Positions 1-8,440 of a DNA stretch of 20,012 bases are shown one piece after another (position 1 is the stretch's first letter; the number at the start of each line of letters is the position of its first letter). The position numbers and the translations under genes are program-made. The notes under the pieces were generated by a model. That model was not told where the DNA came from. It did no database searches and saw nothing but the letters and a program-made list of their open reading frames with translations. Source of the stretch: Bifiguratus adelaidae (taxonomy: Eukaryota; Mucoromycota; Endogonomycetes; Endogonales); contig MVBO01000206.1 of assembly GCA_002261195.1 (NCBI GenBank), positions 1-20,012 of the forward strand, written 5' to 3'.

Positions 1-1190
1 CGCCCATCTTTGACAGATACGGCGCTAGGGTATGTGACTTCTTGAGTCTTGGACCATGTCAAGTAATCTTAAAGTCCTTTGTAGCGTATGTTTCCATGGG
101 CCGGGCTTGCCTAGGTTAGTGGATTGATGTTGTCCTCTGTGTCGACGAACTACTATCAAGTAAGTGCTCATCATTGCCTGTGGGTATACAGTCTGACTTG
201 CGCGGGTGCCTGAAGCTCTTCTTAACACAAGGGCTCATCCAAGGATTCGCTGGCGGTTTGCTGAACCGAATTGCCGCCATCGCAATCAATTATTGGTTCA
301 GAGCGAAGCGAGGATTGGCGACTGGTATCGTGGCAACAGGGTCTTCTATAGATGGACTTGTCTGGCCGATCGCACCGAATAATGCACTTAATCGTTCATC
401 CCTGGGGTTCGGTTGGAGCTTGCGCACGCGCTACTATTGATCGCCAGCTTACTTCTCAAAGGACGTCTCCCCCGACGAGATAAACTATATCTCTACGACC
501 CGGAGCTTTGGAGAGACAAGCTCATCCTCATTTATGCCGCAGCTTTGTTCTTCACTTTCCTTTCGGTATGCGAACGATTCTTCCTGTGTTCTGCTTCGTT
601 GACACCTCAACTTTCCTAGCTTTACATCCATTCTTCTTCCTCACGCTCGACACTATTCATAAAGGAGTTTCCGTGTCTCAATGGTTCTATCTGCTAACCA
701 TTCTCAACGAGGTGTCCTTTTCGGCCGCACCATTCCAGGTATTCTCGTTGATCGAGTTTGGAAGTACGTATCACATTTTCTGCAGCAGCACCATCTCAAT
801 AGTGTAACACTAGACTCAATGTCTCGTTTGTTGCAATCGCCAGTACTTCCTTGTTACCTCTTCTCTGGATCACCTCATATAACGTCTTGGAAATCACCTT
901 GTTCTCGCGGTTGCGTTCAGCTTCTCCTCAGACTCCTGCATCTCTTTGGGTACCGCTAACATCGCCCATCTGTGCCCAGATCCGTCTAAGATCAGCTATT
1001 ACCTCTCCGTGCGTCTCATGCTTGCTCCTATCGGAGGCCTGTTCGGTAGCCCTATCGGTAGTGCATTGGCGGAGGCGAACAGATGTTACAACCGCGCAAA
1101 GATCTTTTCTGGTTGCGTAGCCCCGCAGGTACGATACTGATTGCTGTTGTCCGATTCCTCATCAACAGGCGTCTATTTGTCACAGTCTGA
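1..1190 (+). pseudogene. Decayed MFS transporter, monocarboxylate-transporter-like (5' end outside window)
   Basis: Pieces in all three forward frames line up in order with a fungal monocarboxylate-permease-like MFS protein (MCT family). They include PIFDRYGAR (3-29), LSSVSTNYYQ (to 159), a long conserved block at 216-415 with RAKRGLATGIVATGSS, ALLLIASLLLKGRLPRR after 420, FGRTIPGILVDRVWK (to about 764), then ISLGTANIAHLCPDPSK and the last segment ending at TGA 1188-1190. Relict introns are visible at 30-84, 160-215, 566-619 and 764-813, so this was a spliced nuclear gene. Lesions are an in-frame TAG at 112-114 and frame changes near 411-425, 566-622, 703-707, 895-905 and 1117-1125. None of these is long enough or has the GT..AG ends to be an intron. 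A living gene would have moved a small monocarboxylate across a membrane. The 5' end lies beyond the window. Sequencing error is unlikely to explain six lesions when the neighbouring transporter is clean. Confidence 0.8.
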
Positions 1191-1725
1191 AGCGGACGTT
1201 ATGGTGTCTCCACGAGAAGCATGTTTCAGAGAGCGCTAGAGTATTGTATCCGAGAAACTCCCAACAACAGCACGTTTATCCCCCACTGGTCCCGGATCGC
1301 CAGACGCGGTGTTAGTTGTCCCATAGTGTAAGTTCACACCTCTTTGGGGTCAATCACCGAAGAACGGAATTTGAGACTGGATCAGATAAGATTTCTCTGC
1401 ACAGGATCTGATAACTGCCGGGGAGCCAAGATTTTCCGGCCGTTGTACATAATCTTTTTTTGGCTGATGCGGGGCCCTAAGTAAGCGGCATTGTCATTGG
1501 ATGGGTCTTGACCCAGTAAGTCAGATCAATGCTTGGCATCTTGATTCGGTGGAAAAGTGCAACGACTGTTATCAGATGATCAGAATCAGATGTACGCTCG
1601 AGAGAGCTCACTGTTATCTCATGAAAGGCCTGTATCGCCTTTTGATCTATTACGAGTCTTATTTGAACTTTTTGCTTTCTTTGTTTCGTGGATGCCCTCC
1701 ACTATTTCTGCCGTGTAGTCTTCTA
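1191..1725. promoter_or_regulatory. Intergenic region, presumed promoter of the sugar transporter
   Basis: No convincing gene is visible. Short motifs that could matter are an AGATAA GATA-factor-type site (1384-1389) and two matches to the fungal carbon-catabolite-repressor consensus SYGGRG (CCGGGG 1418-1423, GCGGGG 1469-1474). CCGG boxes lie at about 1418 and 1435. An open frame runs upstream of the chosen transporter start from 1501, but it looks unlike the N-terminus of the family and is treated as chance. The motifs are short and would occur by chance, so their role is inference. Confidence 0.3.
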
Positions 1726-3625
1726 ATGCCAAAGCCTTTGATCCCGTTACGAAGCCTGTCGTCGCGTCGTCCGGTCGTGCAAAAGGCGTTTGCTCAGATA
1801 CATAACAACCGTTTTAACCGCACTCTGCTGCTTTCCTGCGGCCTCCTCGCACTATCATCTTTCAATTATGGCTTAAGTGACCAGGCTTTCGCTGCCGCTC
1901 AAGCAATGACCCCTTTCGCCGAGCAATTCGGAGCCTTCAATGAAAAGACTCAAAAATGGATAATCGAACCGTATTTTCTGTCCCTGTTGAATAGTCTACA
2001 TGCAATTACTCAAATTTTAGGTAGAGTCATCGGACATCTCGTTGTGAGTTCGCTCTCTGACTTGTTAATCCTTTCAGGGATCTTCGGTGGCAGTTATGTT
2101 AGTGATCGATATGGACGACGCATGTGTGTATTTGTCATGAGCATCTGTGCTTTGATTAGCTCTGCCATTGTTGTTTCATCCTCCACGAAAGCTCAAATCC
2201 TTACTGGTCGCACTCTACACTGTACGTTATCGGCAAATATCAATGTCCGTATGATCAGCTTCAAAATTTAAAGATCTAGACGTATACCTGGGTATGGAGC
2301 TGGCTGTAATACCCACAACCTTGGCAGAACTTGCCCCACCAAGATACCGCGGTGGCATAGTGGGCATGTACTGGCTAAGCATCAAGGTACGTGAGAAAGG
2401 GTGACATCTATTTGGGCGAGTGAGCTCATCGCTGGTATAGATCGGTGGCCTAGTGATCAGTTCTATTACACGGACTACATCCAAAATCCCAAGCAATCTC
2501 TCCTGGCAAATTCCCTTTTCACTGTTTTTCATCATCCCAACAATAGTGCTTTCTTTAATCTGGTTTATCCCTGAGGTACTGTCCAGTAACGCGAAGATGC
2601 GCCTGTTCATCTAGGTCATAGTCACCGCGCTGGCTGCTTTTCAAGAGCCGACGCGAAAAAGCATTAGCATCTTTGCACCGCCTACGAAGAGGCAGGTCAA
2701 CCGAGGAGGAGATCATAGCGGAAATCAATCAACTGGAACAATTAATAACTGAACAACCACGCAACAATCGCCTTAGGGACATATTCATGGGCTCGAACAG
2801 GAGGCGTACCTTTATCGTCCTAATGGCCAATTTTTTTCAGCAATCGACGGGACAATCTTTTGCATCACAATACGGGACATTGTTTGTTCAATCGATTGGC
2901 ACGCTGAACCCGTTCTCCGTGAACATGGGCAACAACGCAGTTACTGTGGGCGCGATATTTATTTGTCTCGTGATCAATGACAAAATCGGGAGAAAGTAAG
3001 CGAGCTTTGCCGGCTATCGTTGCCACTTGTGCTGACGTTACTGCAAGACCATTGCTGTTCATTAGTGCTGTTATCCAGATTGCCTCTCTCTTGACCATGG
3101 GTTCCCTTGGCACAATAGCGGATAAGTCGGTCGTGGTCAAGCAGGCTATTGTATCCATGGTGCTTGTGTATAGTTTTGGTTATTCGGTCGGATGGGCGCC
3201 CCTCACATACGTACTCTCGACAGAATTACCTTCTCCTGCGCTGCGCGAGGATACATTGCGGGTCGCCTACACCGTCAAGATCTTTATGGAGTAAGTCACC
3301 CTTCCTCTTTGAAGGTCCCAAATTTCTTCAGTTCTAATATTCTCACTTTTGGCTGGCTCGCAGATTCCTTATCAGCTTTACGTATCCTTATCTCGAAGAT
3401 CCTTCCTATGCAAACCTGGGTAGCAAACTTGGCTTCATTTACGGCTCCATGGCGGTAGGAGCGCTCTTATTTGGCCATTTCTGTATTCCTGAAACTCGCG
3501 ATTTGGCATTGGAAGACATTGATGTGCAATTTCGAGATGAGATTCCGGTGCAGAACATCCGTAATTCACCCATCGTCGAGGACTTGGAGAATGCAAAGGA
3601 GAAGAAACCAGTGTCTAGGATTTGA
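1726..3625 (+). CDS. MFS sugar transporter (sugar porter family), 7 exons
   Basis: Exons 1726-2020, 2078-2221, 2280-2386, 2441-2575, 2622-2995, 3048-3290 and 3364-3625 join in frame into 1560 nt (519 aa), a normal length for a fungal sugar porter. Introns are 46-73 nt and all GT-AG. Sugar-porter signatures appear in order: GGSYVSDRYGRR (residues 102-113) in the loop 2-3 position, PPRYRGG, PESPRW (about 226-231) before the central loop, FFQQSTGQSFASQYG in TM7, NDKIGRK, GWAPLTYVLSTELP in TM10, and a C-terminal IPETRDLALEDID. The predicted role is proton-coupled uptake of a hexose or oligosaccharide at the plasma membrane; the substrate cannot be told. The start at 1726 gives a short cytoplasmic N-terminus before TM1, although its Kozak context is weak. 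The first intron (57 nt) has no stop and is in frame, so retention would add 19 residues. The gene lies between two pseudogenes. Confidence 0.9.
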
Positions 3626-3758
3626 AAAGCCCAAAAGGGATATCGGTACCTGCCAAACGTCAGAACTTCGGATACCAACGTTTGTTTATGAACACTCTAC
3701 AATACTATGCACATTAATAGATTTACACACGCACAGACTTACAAGTCTCTAGGCAGTT

Positions 3759-4685
3759 CTACGCAATCTTTCCCGATCCCATTGTACGCCTGAGGAAGTC
3801 GACAAAGCTTTCTAGGTGAATGTCAGGATATCGGTCGTTTTGAGATCGTCAAGCCGACATATGTCGGTAATCATATACAGCTGAAAGGTGGCTCGTATCC
3901 ATTTCAAAGGGTCCCCATCGGCAGCACGTTTCTTAGCAAATCTATGAGCTCAGATCATCAGCTGATCCAAGACGTTCTGGTGAAAATGCCTTGCCCGTCA
4001 CTTGTTCGAAAGCGTGTATCAATCCTTCTATGGTAGTCTCCTCACCGGCAATACCGAACACGTCGCTGGCCAGATCTCATCTAAGGCTGCTCTTGCCGTG
4101 TAGTAGGCAATATCCTCTACACTCGCGGTCTGAAACCGTTCGGTGCCGTCACCCCAATAACATGCCTTTCCTGCTCGAACATCAAACATGCCTGCATATT
4201 TAGGTGATGATATCCATGAATGGGCCGTTAAGAACGTGAACGTACTGGAGGCCACTGACTTGAACCGCTTTATCCGCTTTTCTGCGCATGTCGTAGAAAG
4301 GATGCTCGCGCTCCGGCGTTTTGAACAAGTCATCGGCGTAATCGGATAGAACGAGCCGTCGCACGCTGTTTTTCTTGGCGGCCTCGAGCAGGGCTATTTG
4401 CCCATCCACGACAATTTCAGCCATACCCAACACCGCTGATACGATCACATCGATATCCTTTGTGGCACGCTCGAGGCTTGCGTGATCGGTTATATCGCCT
4501 TCAACCACTTGCGCGCCGTGATCGAGTAGGGGTGAGATAACTGCCTTTTTGTCGGGCTTTATGAGAGTATGGGGACGAACGAGGATGCGCACACTGGCAT
4601 TTGATTGTTAAGAAGATGATATGCGATGCGGCTTCCGAGCCAGCCAGTAGCGCAAGAACAAGAACACAAGAACGCGTCGAGACAT
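3759..4685 (-). pseudogene. Decayed NmrA-like / isoflavone-reductase-like NAD(P)-binding gene
   Basis: Read on the minus strand, collinear fragments match the NmrA-like atypical SDR family. They are MSRRVLVF then ATGWLGSRIAYHLLNNQ (dinucleotide-binding region), VRILVRP with VVEGDITDHASLERA, GMFDVRAGKACYWGDG, SVEDIAYYTARAALD, DVFGIAGEETTIEGL, HRFAKKRAADGDPLKW and finally RYPDIHLESFVDFLRR, ending at TAG 3761-3759. The span (927 bp, about 309 codons) is the usual family size, so the gene seems complete but broken. Frame changes lie near 4650, 4600, 4200 (where TAA 4203-4201 is met), 4075-4081, 3945 and 3835-3843. The protein alignment is continuous across them, so they are not introns. Members of this family reduce small molecules or act as redox sensors; no specific substrate can be given. 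It converges on the sugar transporter, with 133 bp between stops. Confidence 0.8.
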
Positions 4686-5173
4686 ACTGGGAGTTTTAAC
4701 ATATAACAGGAAAGGCAATGCAATCGCTATATATGTCACGAATAGTTTTAAAAGGTTAAGTCATCGGCATGATCCAAAGGGATCTGCAAGTTCGGGTAAG
4801 TGCTCGTCGACCCGTGCGCGATCGGGCCAGTACTTGCTAAAGTGCAGTTTTCGTTCCGACGGGGTTTGAGTGCTGTGCAAACACAATATACGACTGTGTT
4901 AAACTTTTCCCGCCTCTCTATCTGGGTGGATTCACTAGAGGTGACTTTTACCTTCGCGTTCCAGAGCTTACAGCGCACGTTTAATGATTCAGCTTCAGGC
5001 AGATCATTGTCTTTTTGATCAATGCATGGCAAGCCTGATGGAAGAGTAAGTATGGCTCTTGTTCTTGTAGGTGTGATAGACCTATCTTGAGGTCATGTCA
5101 CCATAACACCCGAAGAGTCTAAGAGCTGTATCTGGGTATTGATTATAATTTACCATAGGCGACGAAATACATG
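4686..5173. other. Non-coding or unresolved stretch
   Basis: No gene that I can support. A 94-codon open frame on the minus strand (5032-4748) ends this stretch, but it has no ATG and no recognisable motif. It may be a chance frame or the last debris of the broken gene to its right. Confidence 0.4.
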
Positions 5174-6001
5174 TCAATCGTGACCGTCATAACTATCTAT
5201 CATAGTCTGCATCCACCGGAGGCTATCCTCCTTCACCACGGTCAAGTTGGATTCGACGAGCCGCATCAGTTGATCATAACTCATCTGAACTTGCACGAGA
5301 AAGAAAAGGCTAAATGATCTGAGGCATATCCGCTATATATTTATTGTATACATCTTCGTTGCTCCCTATCAGATTGAAATGTCTTCGCCTCGGATTCTCC
5401 CAAAGCACTTGTAAGGTTGCTGTTAGTCATCATTTGCACCTTCCAGAAGCGCCCGTGAATGAGTGATATCAAGAAGAAGAATCATCGAGAGATGACCGAG
5501 CATTTTGGGTTTCTACCTTAACGTAGCTGTGAAGAGCTTCAACCAGTAGATTCCCCTCTCAGCTTCAACATTTACGCCGCCGAAACCGTTCTGTAGACAA
5601 ATCATCCTGACTGTGGGGAGATGGCTTGTTAGGAAATCCACCATTTCCCGGCAAAAATAACATCTCTCTAGGTGGACGGACTCGAATAGGGGCATTTGGG
5701 TACCAATGAGCGCCAAAAGGACCTAAGTCGATTCATGTAGCCCGAAGGGATCCTTCTCAAGTGCTTGAAAACTGAATTCTGTGACGTCCTTCAGATAGTC
5801 AAAGAAATATTTATTGAGGTTCGAAAGGAGTACGTAATACTGGTCTCCCTAATACAGTATCGCTAATGGCAATCTTCTCCGTGTTGAACTTCGTCACCAT
5901 TTTGGAGATATAAGACCCCCTTCTGGGTGCCAGTCGGCCTGTTCAAGCCTGTGGGCGAGCAGCAGCTGCACCTCTTTACTCAGGCTGAATATTGAAGCCA
6001 T
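5174..6001 (-). pseudogene. Broken gene, tentatively F-box/LRR-like
   Basis: Minus-strand fragments follow each other in changing frames. ATG 6001 opens MASIFSLSKEVQLLLAHRLE, which resembles the start of a fungal F-box domain (L-S-x-E-x-x-L-L-x-x-x-L). Next come KIAISDTVLG and YYVLLSNLNKYFFDYLKDV. After a stop at about 5725 comes FESVHLERCYF..MVDFLTSHLPT, with leucine-rich-repeat-like spacing of L, C and L. After another stop at 5515-5513 come weaker pieces, ending with a 36-codon frame 5284-5174 (SYDQLMRLVESN). At least three stops or frame changes separate the pieces and none has clear splice sites. F-box/LRR proteins recruit substrates to SCF ubiquitin ligases and are greatly expanded in some fungi. 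The assignment rests on the look of the repeats only and is weak; that this is coding debris is more secure than its family. Confidence 0.4.
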
Positions 6002-6249
6002 GGGTGACACTTCAACGCGTCGCGCGTCATAAATTGCTGGGAATTTTGGATTTTGGGTACGTGATAAATTACGCGACCTTGTTGGTCGCAGCTTGCACTC
6101 TAAAAGTTTCACAGTCAACCTGAACCGAGTCCTTATTATGACAAGAACAGGATCAAACATGAGCTAAACCAAGATCAAACGCACTACAGTAGATGTGACG
6201 TTTCTTCAATGAAAATGCAAGATTTTATTATGTGCGGGATGACATTGAT

Positions 6250-7745
6250 CTAAATGAGATCCGCAACGTTCATGGGCATCTCTTCAATTTGAGTATTGTA
6301 GAATTGTTCCAAGTCACGCATCATGCGGACATCGTCACCAGTGACGAAGTTGATGGCAACACCTTTACGACCGAACCGACCACCTCGGCCAATACGATGG
6401 ATGTAGTTTTCACGGTTGGTGGGAAGATCGTAGTTGATGACGAGGGAAACTTGTTGGACATCGATACCACGGGCAAGGAGATCAGTGGTAATAAGGACAC
6501 GGGAAGAACCGGAGCGGAACTCCTTCATAATGACTTCACGTTGAGCTTGGTCCATGTCACCGTGCATAGCGGAAACAGTGAATTCCCGAGCAGTCAACTT
6601 GTCGGTGAGCCAGTCAACCTTTCTCCTGGTGTTACAGAAGATGACAGCTTGTGTGCTAGAAGCAAAAATTCGATAAGAAACGATTCACGTGAGGCAAAAC
6701 GCAAGCAAACTTACATAGTAACAGTTTCGTATAGATCGGAGAGAGTGTCGAGTTTCCAGTCTTCCTTCTCAACGGCAATGTAGAATTGCTTAATACCTTC
6801 AAGGGTCAATTCGTCACGCTTGACCAAGATACGGATGGGATCTCTCATGAACTTGGTGGTGACCTCAAGAACGTCACTGGGCATGGTGGCGGACAACAAA
6901 ACGACTTGAATGTTGGGGGGAAGGAGTTGGAAAACGTCATAGATTTGGTCCTTGAAACCACGAGACAACATTTCATCAGCTTCATCAAGGACAAACATCT
7001 TGATGGAGTCGGTGCGAAGAGCGCCACGGTTGATCATGTCAAAGACACGACCGGGAGTGCCGACAACAACGTGAGCACCTTCTTGGAGCTTACGCATGTC
7101 CTCACGGACATTGGTACCACCGATAGCAGCGTGGCACTCAACGTTCATGAAATCACCCAAGGCGATGACGACCTTTTGAATTTGTTGGGCGAGTTCACGA
7201 GTGGGGCCGAGAATAAGGGCTTGGCATTGAGGGTTGTTGATGTCGAGCTTTTGCAAGACGGAGATGGAGAAAGTGGCGGTTTTACCGGTACCGGATTGAG
7301 CTTGAGCGATAACATCGTGACCCTTCAAGACAGGAAGGATAGCACGAGCTTGAATAGCAGAGGGGCGCTCAAAACTGAAAATTACGTTTAGATACCTCTT
7401 TCTCCGCTATATACCGAGGAACTCACCCATAGGCGTAGATACCACGGAGAAGCTCATTGTTCAAGCCCATATCATCAAAGTTGTCAGTGACCTCATTCCA
7501 GTTAGACTATTCGGTTGCCACAGTCAATAAGAGTTCAGATGCCGTTTTGACGCCGAAAACAGTCGGGGCGAGCATCTTACCTCAATTTCGCCATCGACAA
7601 TATTGAGGTCGACGTTGTCGTTGGTAGGTTGATCAGCACTAGATGAAGCAAGACAAGGTAAGCTTGAATGTCCTAAAACACCGCCTATTTCTTCCGTTCC
7701 AAAGAGAACGCTTTCCAACCGACATAAACTGCCTACTCACCTCAT
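6250..7745 (-). CDS. eIF4A: ATP-dependent RNA helicase eIF4A (translation initiation)
   Basis: Exons 7745-7741, 7638-7581, 7506-7427, 7374-6715 and 6655-6250 join into 1209 nt (402 aa), the family length. All DEAD-box motifs are present: Q motif FERPSAIQ (49-56), Walker A AQSGTGKT (73-80), PTRELA (105-110), GG (133-134), TPGR (154-157), DEAD (178-181), SAT (209-211), [13 protein letters not shown] and [13 protein letters not shown]. The N-terminal IESNWNEV and the lack of long extensions point to eIF4A rather than eIF4A-III/FAL1. In the eIF4F complex it unwinds 5' UTR structure of mRNAs in the cytoplasm. The first coding exon is only ATGAG, followed by a 102-nt intron. The start is supported because the frame upstream of exon 2 has no ATG and the splice gives M-S-A-D-Q. 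Residue 104 is Gly where Ala is usual before PTRELA. The gene diverges from SYG1. Confidence 0.96.
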
Positions 7746-8440
7746 ATTGAAATATAAACTGGTAAGGTTTGTTGTCTTTTCAACAACAAACGGGCAGAGA
7801 AGAGAAAGGAAGGAACGCAAAGCAGCGCTGCGTTGCTAAAATATTTTGGGTGGCTTAGTTTCTTGCATTTGATTGGTCACAGCAGCAATTTGATGACGTA
7901 GCGTAGGTTTTTGTCTATAAAAGGAAAGAAGTGGAGACGCGCTGATGAAAGAAACCCTATTGTATGAGGTGAGAAGAAGAGCAACGTCGAGCGCATGTCA
8001 GGTGCGACAAGTTACTTCCTATCCATCTGTTGACCTAGATGACAAATTTTTCCAACATTTTCCCTTAAGCGCTCCAATTGTAGACAGGGTGTAGACTACT
8101 GGCCATTTTGAAAAGCCAATTGCCAGGTTAATACATGCTCGTAGATCATTCAACCTCTTGTATCCTACTCGACAAAGTTGGGTCCGACTGCCTGGATATT
8201 CCATTCAGTGAAAGATCATATGATGTTTACTAAGAGGTCTGCTTCCATCCAACTCCAGCAAAAGTTGTTCTATCGTATTTGTGAGTTCCTGCGAGTCTAT
8301 GCTTCATGATGCTTGATATAATCTAAGCATAATCTTCAACAATGCAAGCATACGCTTGTCAACGTCACTTTATAATGAATTGATTGTCGCCAGAAAAGGA
8401 AATCACTTTTTTCATTCGAATGGGACGATAGCGCGAGGGC
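7746..8440. promoter_or_regulatory. Divergent promoter region between eIF4A and SYG1
   Basis: No coding exon is supported in these 695 bp. The eIF4A side holds a CCAAT box (ATTGG on plus, 7872-7876) and a CRE-like TGACGTA (7894-7900). Just ahead of the eIF4A ATG, its 5' UTR is pyrimidine-rich. A TATAAAA (7916-7922) faces right, about 520 bp before the SYG1 ATG, so it would need another transcript or a long leader. The SYG1 side holds ACGTCA (8362-8367) four bases before TATAAT (8371-8376), 70 bp from the ATG, which is the more likely SYG1 core promoter. Assignments are from motif matches only. Confidence 0.5.
8420..8431 (+). other. Three-codon upstream ORF in the SYG1 leader
   Basis: ATG GGA CGA TAG is in frame with and 9 bases upstream of the SYG1 start. 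It lies downstream of the likely TATA box (8371), so it is probably in the leader. It could lower or tune translation of the exporter. Whether it is inside the mRNA depends on the unmapped transcription start. Confidence 0.35.

Noticed and set aside
1501-1725. 75-codon N-terminal extension of the sugar transporter
   Set aside because: The open frame continues upstream but does not look like a sugar-porter N-terminus, and the ATG at 1726 gives normal family length.
4748-5032. 94-codon minus-strand open frame
   Set aside because: It has no ATG, no motif and no splice-site context. It may be debris but cannot be called a gene.
6232-7391. Two long plus-strand open frames (183 and 201 codons) opposite eIF4A
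   Set aside because: They are antisense to the main eIF4A exons, show no family motif, and arise from the codon bias of a highly conserved gene on the other strand.
7916-8040. A separate short gene after the TATAAAA at 7916 (ATGs at 7944 and 7995)
   Set aside because: The open frames are only 8-12 codons before a donor or stop, and no continuing exon with family similarity was found.
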